From the NCBI RefSeq assembly GCF_042678045.1, contig NZ_JBHUDI010000005.1, forward strand, positions 248,001 to 312,000: a DNA stretch of 64,000 bases, given 5' to 3'. The notes beneath the pieces are model-generated. The model did not search any database and had not been told where the DNA came from. It was given only the letters and a program-made list of their open reading frames with translations. Origin of the DNA: Natrinema amylolyticus_A. Its GTDB lineage: Archaea > Halobacteriota > Halobacteria > Halobacteriales > Natrialbaceae. How positions within the stretch are numbered: position 1 is the first letter of the stretch; the number at the start of each line of letters is the position of its first letter. This document shows positions 9,040 through 18,360 of this stretch, one piece after another. The position numbers and the translations under genes were made by a program.

Positions 9040-10188
9040 TTACAGGTAGCCTTCCTCGGCCAGCCGCTCGATCCCTTCCTCGAGTCGCTCCTCGCTCGCC
9101 GCATAGGAAATCCGCGCGTAGCCTGGAGTACCAAAGGCGCTGCCGGGTACGGTCGCGACGTGGGCGTCCTCGATCGCGCCCTCACACCAGGCCTGATCGT
9201 CGTCGTCGACCGGGAGCATCATGTAGAACGCACCCTCGGGGACGGCGACGTCGACATCGTGCTCTGCGAGCAGGTCGACGACGAGGTCGCGGCGCTGTTC
9301 GAACGCCTCGGTCATCTCTTCGACAGCCTCGTCGGTGTTCTCGAGCGCTTCGATCCCGGCGTGCTGGACGAAGTTCACGGCGGAGGAGACGGAGTGGCTG
9401 TGGAGCTTGCCGGCCTGATCGATCAGGTCCTCGGGACCGGCGAAGTAGCCGAGCCGCCAGCCGGTCATCGAGTAGGCTTTCGAGAAGCCGTTGACGGTGA
9501 CGGTGCGATCGGCCATGCCCTCGAGCGTGCCGAGACTCGTCGGCTCGACGCCGTAGGTGATCTCCTTGTAGATCTCGTCGGAGATGACGGTGACGTCGTG
9601 TTCGACGGCCAGATCGCGGACGCCCTCGAGTGCGGCGTCGGAGTAGACCGCGCCGGTGGGGTTCGACGGGGAGTTGACGATCAGCAGGTCGGTCTCATCC
9701 GAGACCGCCTCGGCGAGATCGTCGAGGGCCGGCTCGAGCTGGAAGTCCGACTCGGAGAGGTCGACGCGGGTCAGGTCGCCGCCGGCCATCTTGACCATCG
9801 CCTCGTAGGAGACCCACGCGGGGTCGAGCAGGACGACTTCGTCGCCGTCCTGGATCAGTGCCTGGACGATCTCGTAGAGGGCCTGCTTCGCGCCGGGCGT
9901 GACGATGATCTCATCGGTAGTGTGCTCGAGACCGTCGTCAGCGAGTTTGTCGGCGATCGCCTCGCGCAGTTCGAGGATACCGGCAGAGGTCGTGTAGCCG
10001 GTGTGGCCGGCGTCCATCGCGTCCTTGCCAGCCTCGACGATGTTCTCGGGCGTGGGGAAGTCGGGCTCGCCGACGGAGAGGTCGACGACGTCTGCGCCCT
10101 CGGCCTCGAGTTCGGTCGCGAGCGCGGAGATAGCAAGCGTCGCGGACGGTTCGACTCGGGTTACGCGGTCGGTGAATTCCATGGTCAT
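9040..10188 (-). CDS. PLP-dependent aminotransferase, class I (aspartate/aromatic type)
   Basis: A 382-residue fold-type I aminotransferase. The PLP-binding lysine is Lys237 in GFSKAYSMTGWRLGY. NSPSNPTGA (172-180) and SDEIY (203-207) are the conserved PLP contacts. Haloarchaeal homologues are annotated as aspartate aminotransferase, but the substrate cannot be fixed from sequence. The ATG overlaps the ribH stop in an ATGA arrangement, so the two genes are translationally coupled. Confidence 0.9.
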   Translation of the reverse strand: MTMEFTDRVTRVEPSATLAISALATELEAEGADVVDLSVGEPDFPTPENIVEAGKDAMDAGHTGYTTSAGILELREAIADKLADDGLEHTTDEIIVTPGAKQALYEIVQALIQDGDEVVLLDPAWVSYEAMVKMAGGDLTRVDLSESDFQLEPALDDLAEAVSDETDLLIVNSPSNPTGAVYSDAALEGVRDLAVEHDVTVISDEIYKEITYGVEPTSLGTLEGMADRTVTVNGFSKAYSMTGWRLGYFAGPEDLIDQAGKLHSHSVSSAVNFVQHAGIEALENTDEAVEEMTEAFEQRRDLVVDLLAEHDVDVAVPEGAFYMMLPVDDDDQAWCEGAIEDAHVATVPGSAFGTPGYARISYAASEERLEEGIERLAEEGYL

Positions 10189-10619
10189 TGTTGGGAATCG
10201 GCTGCAGGACTGGGATTCGGGAGTTCGTCGACGAGGTCGAGCGCGCCATCGACGGCCTTGGATGCGTTCTCGACGCGTTCGCGCGCTTCGGCCGCGGACA
10301 TACCGGGGCCGGTCACGCCGAGGGTCACCGGCGTATCGCGCTCGAGACTCACGTCAGAGAGTCGCTGTGCGGTGGCGTCGGTAATCACTTGATCGTGATC
10401 CGTGTCGCCAGTGATGACCGTCCCGACGACGGCGACGGCGTCGACTTCGTCACGGCGTGCGAGTCGGTCAGCGGCCAGCGGCGCGTCGTAGACGCCCGGT
10501 ACGTGGACCGTCTCGTACACCTCGGCACCCGCGGCGGTCGCGGCCTCGAGTGCGTCCTGCTCCATCTGCTCGGTGATCGGCCGGTTGAACTCCGCGACCA
10601 CCAGTCCGAGCGTGGTCAT
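10185..10619 (-). CDS. ribH: 6,7-dimethyl-8-ribityllumazine synthase
   Basis: A 144-residue lumazine synthase, the normal length. It condenses 5-amino-6-ribitylamino-uracil with dihydroxybutanone phosphate in riboflavin synthesis. Family features include LVVAEFNRPIT at the N terminus, VHVPGVYDAPLAADRL, the phosphate-binding segment VVGTVITGDTDHDQVI and VTLGVTGPGMS. It shares a 4-base overlap with the downstream aminotransferase gene. No riboswitch-like element is seen upstream. Confidence 0.92.
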   Translation of the reverse strand: MTTLGLVVAEFNRPITEQMEQDALEAATAAGAEVYETVHVPGVYDAPLAADRLARRDEVDAVAVVGTVITGDTDHDQVITDATAQRLSDVSLERDTPVTLGVTGPGMSAAEARERVENASKAVDGALDLVDELPNPSPAADSQQ

Positions 10620-10734
10620 AGGCGAGCGGTAGGGTGGATGGGTAAAAGAGGTACCGTTCTACGGTGGCCGTGTGTTATCGATTGTGGGTCGGCCCGATGC
10701 TCGAGTGAGTCCGTCGCTCGCCGCCTCAGACCCG

Positions 10735-11562
10735 TTACGACGCGTCGGTGCTGCGAAGCGTCACGTCGCTGTTGGTCGTCTCGACGCGGATGCGGCGAGT
10801 CCCCTCACCCAACGTCATCTCGAGCGAACTGTCGCCCGAGACGTTCGACTGGCCGAAGCCGTCGACTGACACGTCGCCATTGGTCGTCGAGATGCTGACC
10901 GTTGCATCGAGCGACGCGGGTGCCCGAACCGTGATTTCGCCGTTGGTGCTCTCGGCGGTCAGGTCGCCCCCGTCGTCCGCGAGCGCGACGTCGATATCCC
11001 CGTTCGTCGTGTCCGTGACCACGTCGCCGCTGACGCCTGCAGCGTGGATCTCACCGTTGGTGGTCTCGGCACTCAGTCCGCCGTCGACACCTTCGACGTC
11101 GAGCCGACCGTTCGTCGCCTCGGAGACGAGCTCGCCGGTCGTGTTCCGAATCTCGATGTCGCCGTTGGTCGTCTCCGCCCGCGCGAGTCGGATCTCCGCC
11201 GGGACTGTCACCTCGAGGTCGACTTTGGGCTCGGGACCGAACAGAAACGCCGACGTTTCCGAGTCCGTCTCGAGTGTCAGGTGTCCGTCGCTCCGGCTAG
11301 ACGCGAGGGTCACCGACTCGAGAGCGTCTTCGGTCGGTGCCGCCTTGTGGGCCCGGACCTCGATCGCGTCGCCCTGGTCGCCGTCGACGGTAATCGAGCC
11401 GTTGACGGTTACAAGCGAGAGTGCGCTGAGAGCGTTGGTCTCGTACGTTTCCGTCTCAGTCGCTGTTGCACTCCGTCCGGTCGCGATACAGCCAGCGAGC
11501 ACGCCAAGCGCGCCGAGACTCCCCCCAGCAAGCAACTGGCGTCGTGAAACGTCACGTCGCAT
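10735..11562 (-). CDS. Tat-exported lipoprotein with DUF4097 beta-strand repeats
   Basis: A 275-residue protein, taking the ATG at 11562 because the signal peptide starts there. The signal is MRRDVSRRQLLAGGS with a twin-arginine motif, a hydrophobic stretch and the lipobox LAGC, so it is probably a lipid-anchored surface protein. The mature part is a ladder of short strands in which the motif TTNGDI/ATNGRL/TTNGEI returns about every 20-25 residues (six TNG and one TNS), as in DUF4097 adhesin-like beta-helical domains. Its function is unknown. It is divergent from purK. A TATA-like CCTATAAAAA (minus strand, near 11631-11642) is a likely promoter. Confidence 0.8.
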   Translation of the reverse strand: MRRDVSRRQLLAGGSLGALGVLAGCIATGRSATATETETYETNALSALSLVTVNGSITVDGDQGDAIEVRAHKAAPTEDALESVTLASSRSDGHLTLETDSETSAFLFGPEPKVDLEVTVPAEIRLARAETTNGDIEIRNTTGELVSEATNGRLDVEGVDGGLSAETTNGEIHAAGVSGDVVTDTTNGDIDVALADDGGDLTAESTNGEITVRAPASLDATVSISTTNGDVSVDGFGQSNVSGDSSLEMTLGEGTRRIRVETTNSDVTLRSTDAS

Positions 11563-11755
11563 ACTTGTAGTTATATACTTGACAGCATATGTGGTTCCAG
11601 CCAGTTTCCAACAGCGGTGTTCGCCACGAAGATTTTTATAGGAAAACAGCGGCAGCATCCGAAGTCGCCGTCGTCTCGTAACGTGCCAGTCCCACTCGAT
11701 CGGGACTCCCAGTGAGGCGTGACCGGCAATCGTCCCTCGCGCATGCTGTTTGAGA

Positions 11756-11766
11756 ATTCTTAAGCG
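11756..11766 (+). promoter_or_regulatory. TATA box of purK
   Basis: ATTCTTAAGCG is centred about 28 bases before the ATG at 11790, the usual distance for a leaderless haloarchaeal transcript. Confidence 0.55.
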
Positions 11767-11789
11767 CGGGCGACGACAACCGCGATGTA

Positions 11790-12953
11790 ATGACGACGCT
11801 ACGGACGCCGGGACCGACGATCGGCGTAGTCGGAGGGGGACAGCTCGGGCGGATGCTCGCCGAAGCGGCCGCGCCGCTAGGTGTGGAAGTTGTCGTCCTC
11901 GACCCGACGCCGGACTGTCCGGCCGCGCTGGTCGCTCGCGACCAGATCGTCGCCGAATTCGACGACGAGGACGGCATTCGTGACCTCGCCGAACGCGCCG
12001 ACGTGCTCACGTTCGAGATCGAACTCGCGGATCAGGACGTCATGGACCGGGTGAGTGAGGCGACCGGCACGCCCGTCCACCCGAAGCCATCGACGCTCGA
12101 GACGATCCACGACAAACTCGTCCAGAAACGCGAACTCGAGACCGCCGGCGTGCCGGTCCCACCGTTCCGCGCGGTCGAGGATGCCGACGACATCCGCGAG
12201 GCGATCGACGACTACGGTGCGCCGGTGATGCTCAAAGCCCGCACCGGCGGCTACGACGGGCGCGGTAACGTCCCCGTCGAGTCCAAAGCCGACGCCGAGG
12301 ACGCCCTCGAGTCGGTCGCTGGCCCCGCGATGGTCGAGTCGTTCGTCGACTTCGAACGCGAGGTCTCGGTCATCGCCGTCAAGGGCGACGACGAGATCGC
12401 CACCTTCCCGCTGGGCGAGAACGTCCACGAAGACGAGATCCTCCGGGAGACGGTCGTCCCCGCGCGCTCGAGCGAGGCCGTCACCGAGCGTGCGTACGAC
12501 GTCGCGCGGGACGTCCTCGAGGTGATGGACGGTCGTGGTGTCTACGGGATCGAGCTCTTCGAGACGAGTGCCGGCGAGATTCTGCTCAACGAGATCGCTC
12601 CGCGCCCGCACAACTCGGGCCACTGGACGATCGAGGGGACTCAGACCTCACAGTTCGAACAGCACGTCCGTGCCGTGCTGGGCTGGCCGCTCGGCTCGAC
12701 GGCCCTGCGCTCGCCGACGGTGATGACGAACCTGCTCGGCGACGTGGACGAAGAGCAGGCGGCGGCGGTGGGCGACATCGACGAGCTCCTCGAGACACCC
12801 GGTGCGAACCTCCACTGGTACGGGAAACGGCAGGCCCGCCCGCTGCGCAAGATGGGCCACGTGACGCTGTCGGCCCGCGACGAGGAGACGTCGGTCGACG
12901 AATTGCTCAAGACGGCCCGCGACCTCGAGGCCGCCGTGACGTTCCAGTCGTAG
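11790..12953 (+). CDS. purK: N5-carboxyaminoimidazole ribonucleotide synthase
   Basis: A 387-residue ATP-grasp enzyme that carboxylates AIR to N5-CAIR in purine synthesis. It starts with the family signature TIGVVGGGQLGRMLAEAA. The ATP-grasp core is visible in PVMLKARTGGYDGRGN (the nucleotide loop), ALESVAGPAMVESFVDFEREVSV and NEIAPRPHNSGHWTIEG near residues 265-285. It is followed by purE after a 75-base gap on the same strand, so the two consecutive steps are encoded together. The start fits the TATA position. Confidence 0.94.
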   Translation: MTTLRTPGPTIGVVGGGQLGRMLAEAAAPLGVEVVVLDPTPDCPAALVARDQIVAEFDDEDGIRDLAERADVLTFEIELADQDVMDRVSEATGTPVHPKPSTLETIHDKLVQKRELETAGVPVPPFRAVEDADDIREAIDDYGAPVMLKARTGGYDGRGNVPVESKADAEDALESVAGPAMVESFVDFEREVSVIAVKGDDEIATFPLGENVHEDEILRETVVPARSSEAVTERAYDVARDVLEVMDGRGVYGIELFETSAGEILLNEIAPRPHNSGHWTIEGTQTSQFEQHVRAVLGWPLGSTALRSPTVMTNLLGDVDEEQAAAVGDIDELLETPGANLHWYGKRQARPLRKMGHVTLSARDEETSVDELLKTARDLEAAVTFQS

Positions 12954-13028
12954 TCGTCCGGCTGTACCCGATCCGATCTTCATCTCGTTTACCACCGTTT
13001 CAAGTCGTTTGCCCGACCAGCCTCTTCT

Positions 13029-13667
13029 ATGAGCGACAGCGTCAGCGACTTGATCGACCGCTTGCACGACGAAGCCGACCAGGACCGCCCGGCTGCCAAG
13101 ACCCCCGACGTAGGGATCGTGATGGGAAGCGACTCCGACCTCGAGACGATGATGACCGGCGGCCGGCGGCGGGGTGCCTACGACGCCTTTGTCGACGAAC
13201 TCGGCTTCTCCGAGCAAACCGACTACGAGAGCGCGCCCGACGAGCGATTCACGTTCGAGACCTACGTCACCTCGGCCCACCGGACGCCCGACTTAATGAC
13301 GGCTTACGCCGAAACCGCGGAAGACCGCGGGCTCGAGGTCATCATCGCCGGCGCGGGCGGAAAGTCCGCAGACCTGCCGAACATGACCGCCTCGATCGCG
13401 TACCCGCTGCCGGTCATCGGCGTCCCAGTCCAGGAGAAGTCCGTCGACAGCGTCATCGGGATGCCGACCGGCGCGCCGCTTGTCGCCGTCGACGCCGGCA
13501 AGTCGTTCAACGCCGCGCTGTCGGCCGCTCAGATCCTTTCCCGCCAGCACGACGAGGTTCGCGACCGACTGGTCGACTATCACGAGGGGCTACGCGAGGG
13601 CGTCGGGGCTGTCTCCCGTGAACTCCACGACGAGGGGACGCCGGCGTTCCGAGAGCGCGAGCAGTAA
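13029..13667 (+). CDS. purE: 5-(carboxyamino)imidazole ribonucleotide mutase
   Basis: A 212-residue class I PurE, longer than the roughly 160 residues of bacterial enzymes. It converts N5-CAIR, the PurK product, to CAIR. Catalytic-site motifs are VGIVMGSDSDLETM, SAHRTPDLM and AGAGGKSADLPNMTAS. The extra length lies in a charged N-terminal tail, an acidic insertion between the first two motifs (about residues 42-78, including a basic GGRRRG stretch) and a C-terminal extension. An insertion there is common in haloarchaeal PurE as far as I know. Confidence 0.93.
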   Translation: MSDSVSDLIDRLHDEADQDRPAAKTPDVGIVMGSDSDLETMMTGGRRRGAYDAFVDELGFSEQTDYESAPDERFTFETYVTSAHRTPDLMTAYAETAEDRGLEVIIAGAGGKSADLPNMTASIAYPLPVIGVPVQEKSVDSVIGMPTGAPLVAVDAGKSFNAALSAAQILSRQHDEVRDRLVDYHEGLREGVGAVSRELHDEGTPAFREREQ

Positions 13668-13983
13668 CGAGGAGATCACGTTCGGGGCAGGTACGATACC
13701 GTCTCGACGTCCGGTGGAATATCAGCTACCACGACTGTTTCTGGCTGTCGACGCCGGATGGATAGTAGACAGGTGCCCGCTCGAGTGCCAAACACCGGCC
13801 AGTTCGACGGCGAGTAATATCGCTTTACCGATCGGGTTCCTCTCCAGGTACCTATATATAGGATCATGTGACTATTCACATGGGAGTTATTCACGCTGAA
13901 ATCCCGTTGTGGACCGTGTTTCCCGGAAAAACGAAGGATCAACCCTTATGTGCGTGCGGTTTGAACCCCCGAACGTTACCGAG
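13668..13983 (+). promoter_or_regulatory. 316-bp intergenic region carrying the nuo promoter and two palindromes
   Basis: There is no gene here. It contains a perfect 12-bp palindrome CCTATATATAGG (13851-13862), which could itself be the TATA element, and 3 bases later an inverted repeat CATGTG-ACTATT-CACATG (13865-13882). A second TATA-like sequence, CCTTATGTG, lies near 13945, about 36 bases before nuoA. The adjacent palindromes at the likely transcription start look like regulator binding sites for the nuo operon. Confidence 0.5.
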
Positions 13984-14388
13984 ATGAATGATTGGATCGC
14001 CATCGGGGCACTGGCGCTCGTCGGGGTACTGATACCGTTCGGGATGATGACGGTATCGTATCTCCTGCGGCCCACCGTTCCCGAAACGAGTAAACGTGCC
14101 ACCTACGAGAGTGGCGAGATTCCGACCGGCGGAACGCGCATCCGGTTCAATATTCAGTACTACATGGTTGCGCTGCTGTTCGTCGTCTTCGATATCGAGG
14201 CCGTCCTCCTGTTCCCCTGGGCGGTCGCCTATCAGGATGCGCTCGCGGCGGATATTCCGCTTGCCCGCGCGCTCGGGCCGATGCTCGCGTTCGTCGCCAT
14301 CCTGCTCGTCGGACTCGCGTGGGCGTGGCGCACAGGCGCGGTACAGTGGGCACGGACACCTCGCCAACTGGACGCTGACAGACCATGA
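13984..14388 (+). CDS. nuoA: NADH dehydrogenase-like complex I subunit A
   Basis: A 134-residue small membrane subunit with three hydrophobic helices. The family signature is present: a YESGEIPTGG-like loop after helix 1 and the RFNIQYYMVALLFVVFDIEAVLLFPWA segment in helix 2. Complex I subunit A helps form the quinone chamber entrance. I take the start at the ATG followed by NDWIAIG because an upstream in-frame extension (from 13909) is charged and unlike the family. It is the first gene of an 11-gene operon and overlaps nuoB by 4 bases. Confidence 0.92.
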   Translation: MNDWIAIGALALVGVLIPFGMMTVSYLLRPTVPETSKRATYESGEIPTGGTRIRFNIQYYMVALLFVVFDIEAVLLFPWAVAYQDALAADIPLARALGPMLAFVAILLVGLAWAWRTGAVQWARTPRQLDADRP

Positions 14389-15092
14389 GTAGCGAACAAC
14401 CACGCAAACAGATCTACGACAGCACCGCACCGTCGACGGACACCCGCGACTCGCGAATCGGTGAGGGTGCCGACGACCGCTTCAACTCCAAGCTTCGCGA
14501 GGCCTTCGGATCGACCCCGTTTATCCTCACGAAGTTCGACAAGTTCATGAACTGGGTGCGGGGCAACTCGATGTTCATGCTCCAGTTCGGGATCGCGTGT
14601 TGCAGCATCGAGATGATGCACACGTACGCGATCAAACACGACCTGGACCGCTTCGGGGCCGGCGTGCCGCGTGCCTCGCCCCGCCAGGCCGACGTGATGA
14701 TCGTCCCCGGGACGATCGTCTCCAAGTTCGGCCCCCGCATGAAGCGGGTCTACGACCAGATGCCCGAACCCAAGTTCGTCGTCGGCATGGGCTCGTGTAC
14801 CATCTCCGGCGGCCCGTTCCAGGAAGGCTACAACGTCGTCAAGGGTGCCGAGGAGATCATCCCCATCGACATCCACGTCCCCGGCTGCCCGCCGCGGCCG
14901 GAGGCGCTCGTCTACGGCATCGCCAAACTCCAGGAGCGGATCCGCAACGGCGAATCCACGCCCGTCGTGGTCAAGCCGTACGAGCTCGAGGAGTTCGGCG
15001 ACCTGCCGAAAGACGAACTCGTCCAGAAGCTCGCAGACGACATCGACGAAGACGACCTCGTGATGCGGTATAACTGGGCTGATTCACCATGA
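14385..15092 (+). CDS. nuoB: Complex I subunit B (N2 cluster)
   Basis: A 235-residue iron-sulfur subunit that carries the N2 [4Fe-4S] cluster, the last electron carrier before quinone. Ligand cysteines are seen in FGIACCSIEMM (adjacent pair), GSCTISGGPF and VPGCPPRPEAL. An N-terminal ~45-residue polar extension and a C-terminal acidic tail make it longer than bacterial NuoB. It overlaps both neighbours by 4 bases (ATGA). Confidence 0.95.
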   Translation: MSSEQPRKQIYDSTAPSTDTRDSRIGEGADDRFNSKLREAFGSTPFILTKFDKFMNWVRGNSMFMLQFGIACCSIEMMHTYAIKHDLDRFGAGVPRASPRQADVMIVPGTIVSKFGPRMKRVYDQMPEPKFVVGMGSCTISGGPFQEGYNVVKGAEEIIPIDIHVPGCPPRPEALVYGIAKLQERIRNGESTPVVVKPYELEEFGDLPKDELVQKLADDIDEDDLVMRYNWADSP

Positions 15093-16744
15093 GCACGGGA
15101 CTCGAACGACAGCCGGCAGTCGAGGTCACCGAAGACGAACTCGAAGCGCTGATCGGTGATCGCGCACTCGCACGCGACGACCACCTGAACGCGCCCGGAT
15201 TCGTCATCCGGCCGGACGACGTCCAGGACGTCCTCACGGATCTCCGGGACGAGGCCGGCTTCGACCACCTCGCCAATCTGACCGCACAGGAGTATCCAGA
15301 CCGGTACGAATCGATCTATCACCTCCGGAAGTACGCCGATCCGACCCAGGAGGTGTCGGTCGTCGTCCCGACCACGACCGACGAGCCGGTCAGCCAGACC
15401 GCCGAACCGGTCTTCCGCACCGCCGACTGGCACGAACGGGAGGCGTTCGACCTCGTCGGCATCGACTACGAGGGCCATCCCGATCCGCGACGGATCCTTC
15501 TGCCCGAAACCTGGCAGGGACACCCCCTCTCGCGAGATTACGATCAGGAGAAACCGCAGCTGGTGACGCTGACGGAACACGCCAACCCGATCCAGCCCGA
15601 CCACCACGACGACGAGTCGGACACGATGTTCCTGAACATCGGGCCACACCACCCGGCGACCCACGGTGTGCTCCACATCGAGACGGTGCTGGACGGTGAA
15701 ACGGTCGTCGACGTCGACCCCGACATCGGCTACCTGCACCGCTGCGAGGAGCAGATGTGCCAGCAGGGTACCTATCGCCACCAGATCATGCCGTATCCCG
15801 ACCGCTGGGACTACGTCTCGGCCGGCCTCCTGAACGAGTGGGCATACGCGCGTGTGGCCGAAGACCTCGCGGACATCGACGTCCCCGACTACGCCCAGGT
15901 CATCCGGACGATGGGTGCCGAACTCTGTCGGATCGCCTCGCACATGCTCGCGCTCGCGACGTTCGCGCTAGACGTCTACGGCGACTTCACCGCCATTTTC
16001 CAGTATGGCATGCGCGATCGTGAGGTCGTCCAGGACATCCTCGAGGACCTGACCGGCCAGCGGCTCATGTTCAACTACTTCCGGCTCGGCGGGGTCGCCT
16101 GGGACCTGCCCGAACCCCGCGAGGAGTTCATCGAGAAGACACGCGACTTCCTCGATGGCCTCCCTGCGAAGGTCGACGAGTACAACGACCTGCTGACCGC
16201 TAACGAGATCTTCCAGATCCGGACCCACGACACCGGGATCTTAGAGCCCGAGGTCGCCAAACAGTACGGCTGTACCGGCCCCGTCGCCCGCGGGTCGGGC
16301 ATCGACTACGACCTCCGCCGGGACGATCCCTACGGCTACTACGACAACCTCGAGTGGGACGTCGTCACCGAGGACGGCTGCGACAACTACAGCCGCGTCC
16401 TCGTGCGCATGCAGGAGGTCGAGGAGTCCGCGAAGATCATCGAGCAGTGTCTCGACTTGCTCGAGGACTGGCCGGAAGACGAACGAACCGTCCAGAGCAA
16501 CGTCCCGCGGACGCTGAAACCCGACGCAGACACCGAGATCTACCGCGCTGTCGAGGGTGCGAAGGGCGAACTCGGGATCTACATCCGCGCGGACGGCACG
16601 GACAAGCCGGGCCGGTTCAAGATCCGCAGTCCGTGTTTCCACAATCTCTCGGCGCTGCCCGAGATGGCCGAAGGGGAGTACATCCCCGACATGATCGCCT
16701 CGCTTGGCAGCCTCGATATCGTGCTCGGGGAGGTGGACCGCTAG
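15089..16744 (+). CDS. nuoCD: Complex I fused subunit CD
   Basis: A 551-residue fusion of the 30-kDa (NuoC, about residues 1-155) and 49-kDa (NuoD, about 178-551) subunits. The NuoD part opens with NIGPHHPATHGVLH (183-196), whose histidine faces the quinone head group, and ends with KIRSPCFHNLSALPEMAEG and GSLDIVLGEVDR. The C-D fusion occurs in several bacteria and is the rule in haloarchaea as far as I know. Together with NuoB and NuoI it forms the Q-module. Confidence 0.95.
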   Translation: MSTGLERQPAVEVTEDELEALIGDRALARDDHLNAPGFVIRPDDVQDVLTDLRDEAGFDHLANLTAQEYPDRYESIYHLRKYADPTQEVSVVVPTTTDEPVSQTAEPVFRTADWHEREAFDLVGIDYEGHPDPRRILLPETWQGHPLSRDYDQEKPQLVTLTEHANPIQPDHHDDESDTMFLNIGPHHPATHGVLHIETVLDGETVVDVDPDIGYLHRCEEQMCQQGTYRHQIMPYPDRWDYVSAGLLNEWAYARVAEDLADIDVPDYAQVIRTMGAELCRIASHMLALATFALDVYGDFTAIFQYGMRDREVVQDILEDLTGQRLMFNYFRLGGVAWDLPEPREEFIEKTRDFLDGLPAKVDEYNDLLTANEIFQIRTHDTGILEPEVAKQYGCTGPVARGSGIDYDLRRDDPYGYYDNLEWDVVTEDGCDNYSRVLVRMQEVEESAKIIEQCLDLLEDWPEDERTVQSNVPRTLKPDADTEIYRAVEGAKGELGIYIRADGTDKPGRFKIRSPCFHNLSALPEMAEGEYIPDMIASLGSLDIVLGEVDR

Positions 16745-16745
16745 T

Positions 16746-17861
16746 ATGACTGGTCTGCAGTTTGCGGCCCCGGTCGATACGACGCCAGCGGTGCCGACGG
16801 TACCGCTGCAGGATACGGTTTTGCTCCCCGAGCGGATCGGCGAGCTGACCGGCCTCGACGGGTTCGGACTCGGCGGGGAGCTGCTCGCGACGTTTATTGC
16901 CGCCTTCATCGTCGGCAATCTGATGCTCGCGATGACCGGCGTCGCGGGACCGTGGGCCAAACGGAAGATCACTGCCGCATTCACCGACCGGATCGCGGTC
17001 AACCGGCTCGGACCGGCAGGCCTCTTTATTATCCTCGCCGACTCCGTCCGGCTCCTCTCGAAGGAGCTGGTCATCCCCGAGAACGCGGATCGGCCGGCCT
17101 ACGACCTCGCGCCGGTCGTCGTCGCGGGGTCGGCACTGCTGGGCTTTGCCGTCATCCCGATGGGCAGCGGCATCCACCTCGCGGACCCTGAAGTCGGCCT
17201 TGCGTACGTCTTCGCCGTCTCGGGGATCGCCAGCCTCGGGCTGGTGATGGCCGGCTACTCGTCGGCGAACAAGTATTCGATGCTCGGCGGGCTGCGTGCA
17301 GTGGCACAGAACATCGCCTACGAGATCCCGCTGGTCATCACCGGGATGTCGGTCGTGATCTTCGCCGGCACGCTACAGCTGGGCGAGATCGTCGCGGCCC
17401 AGCACGAGACGCTGGTGGAGATCGCAGGTATCTCGATTCCGACGTGGTACGCGTTCGTCAACCCCTTCGCGTTCGTCCTGTTTCTCGTGGCGAATTTCGC
17501 GGAGGTCGGTCGCAACCCCTTCGACACGCCGGAGGCACCGACCGAGATCGTCGCGGGATATCAGACCGAGTACTCCTCGGTCTACTTCGTGTTGATCTAC
17601 CTCGGTGAGTTCCTTCACATCTTCCTCGGTGGTGCGATCATCGCGACGATCTTCCTCGGCGGTCCCGCAGGCCCCGTCCTGCCGGGCATCGTCTGGTTTA
17701 TCATCAAGATCTGGGCGGTGTTCTTCGCGACGCAGTGGCTGCGCTCGGCGGTGCCACGCGTCCGGATCGACCAACTGATCGAGATCGGCTGGAAGGGACT
17801 GCTCGTCCTCGCCTTTGCCAATCTCGTCCTGACTGCGGTAATCGTGGGGCTGATAGCATGA
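16746..17861 (+). CDS. nuoH: Complex I subunit H
   Basis: A 371-residue membrane subunit with eight or more helices that forms most of the quinone chamber. Conserved loops seen are KRKITAAFTDRIAVNRLGPAG-like after helix 1 (split here for length), AYEIPLVITGMSV, and AEVGRNPFDTPEAPTEIVAGY with the conserved acidic residues. The start is set at the ATG one base after the nuoCD stop; the earlier in-frame ATG lies inside nuoCD. The stop overlaps nuoI by 4 bases. Confidence 0.94.
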   Translation: MTGLQFAAPVDTTPAVPTVPLQDTVLLPERIGELTGLDGFGLGGELLATFIAAFIVGNLMLAMTGVAGPWAKRKITAAFTDRIAVNRLGPAGLFIILADSVRLLSKELVIPENADRPAYDLAPVVVAGSALLGFAVIPMGSGIHLADPEVGLAYVFAVSGIASLGLVMAGYSSANKYSMLGGLRAVAQNIAYEIPLVITGMSVVIFAGTLQLGEIVAAQHETLVEIAGISIPTWYAFVNPFAFVLFLVANFAEVGRNPFDTPEAPTEIVAGYQTEYSSVYFVLIYLGEFLHIFLGGAIIATIFLGGPAGPVLPGIVWFIIKIWAVFFATQWLRSAVPRVRIDQLIEIGWKGLLVLAFANLVLTAVIVGLIA

Positions 17862-18319
17862 TCGGGATACTCAAATCGATGGCAACGACGATGAAACACG
17901 CACTGGACGGCTCCACGTTCACGGTGGAGTATCCGGAGACCGCACCCGACATCTCGCCGCGCTTCCGCGGCGTCCACAAGTTCAGCCAGGAGCGGTGCAT
18001 CTGGTGTCGCCAGTGTGAGAACGTCTGTCCGAACGACACGATCCAGATCGTCACGAACGATCAACGACAGGGCGAACAGTACAACCTCCACATCGGCCAG
18101 TGTATTTACTGCCGGCTCTGCGAGGAGGTCTGCCCCGTCGACGCCATCCTGCTCACCGAAAACTTCGAGTTCACCGCGGACACGAAACACGACTTCGTCT
18201 ACAACAAAGAGCAGCTGAAAGCGGTACCGTGGTACAAGGACATCGACCCGCTCGCCGCCCGCGAACCCGATCGGGACGCGTGGGTCGGAGAGGGAGAAGG
18301 TGAGGTCGATTACCAGTAA
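17858..18319 (+). CDS. nuoI: Complex I subunit I, 2x[4Fe-4S] ferredoxin-like
   Basis: A 153-residue subunit with two classical cluster motifs, CIWCRQCENVCP and CIYCRLCEEVCP, carrying clusters N6a and N6b that pass electrons to NuoB. The start is the ATGA overlap with nuoH. With no NuoEFG genes present, NuoI would be the electron entry point for an unknown donor (reduced ferredoxin or a protein donor), as proposed for archaeal and cyanobacterial complexes of this type. Confidence 0.95.
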   Translation: MIGILKSMATTMKHALDGSTFTVEYPETAPDISPRFRGVHKFSQERCIWCRQCENVCPNDTIQIVTNDQRQGEQYNLHIGQCIYCRLCEEVCPVDAILLTENFEFTADTKHDFVYNKEQLKAVPWYKDIDPLAAREPDRDAWVGEGEGEVDYQ

Positions 18320-18360
18320 CGGGTCCGCCCGTCCCGCAAACGGGCAGTAACTACCAATAC

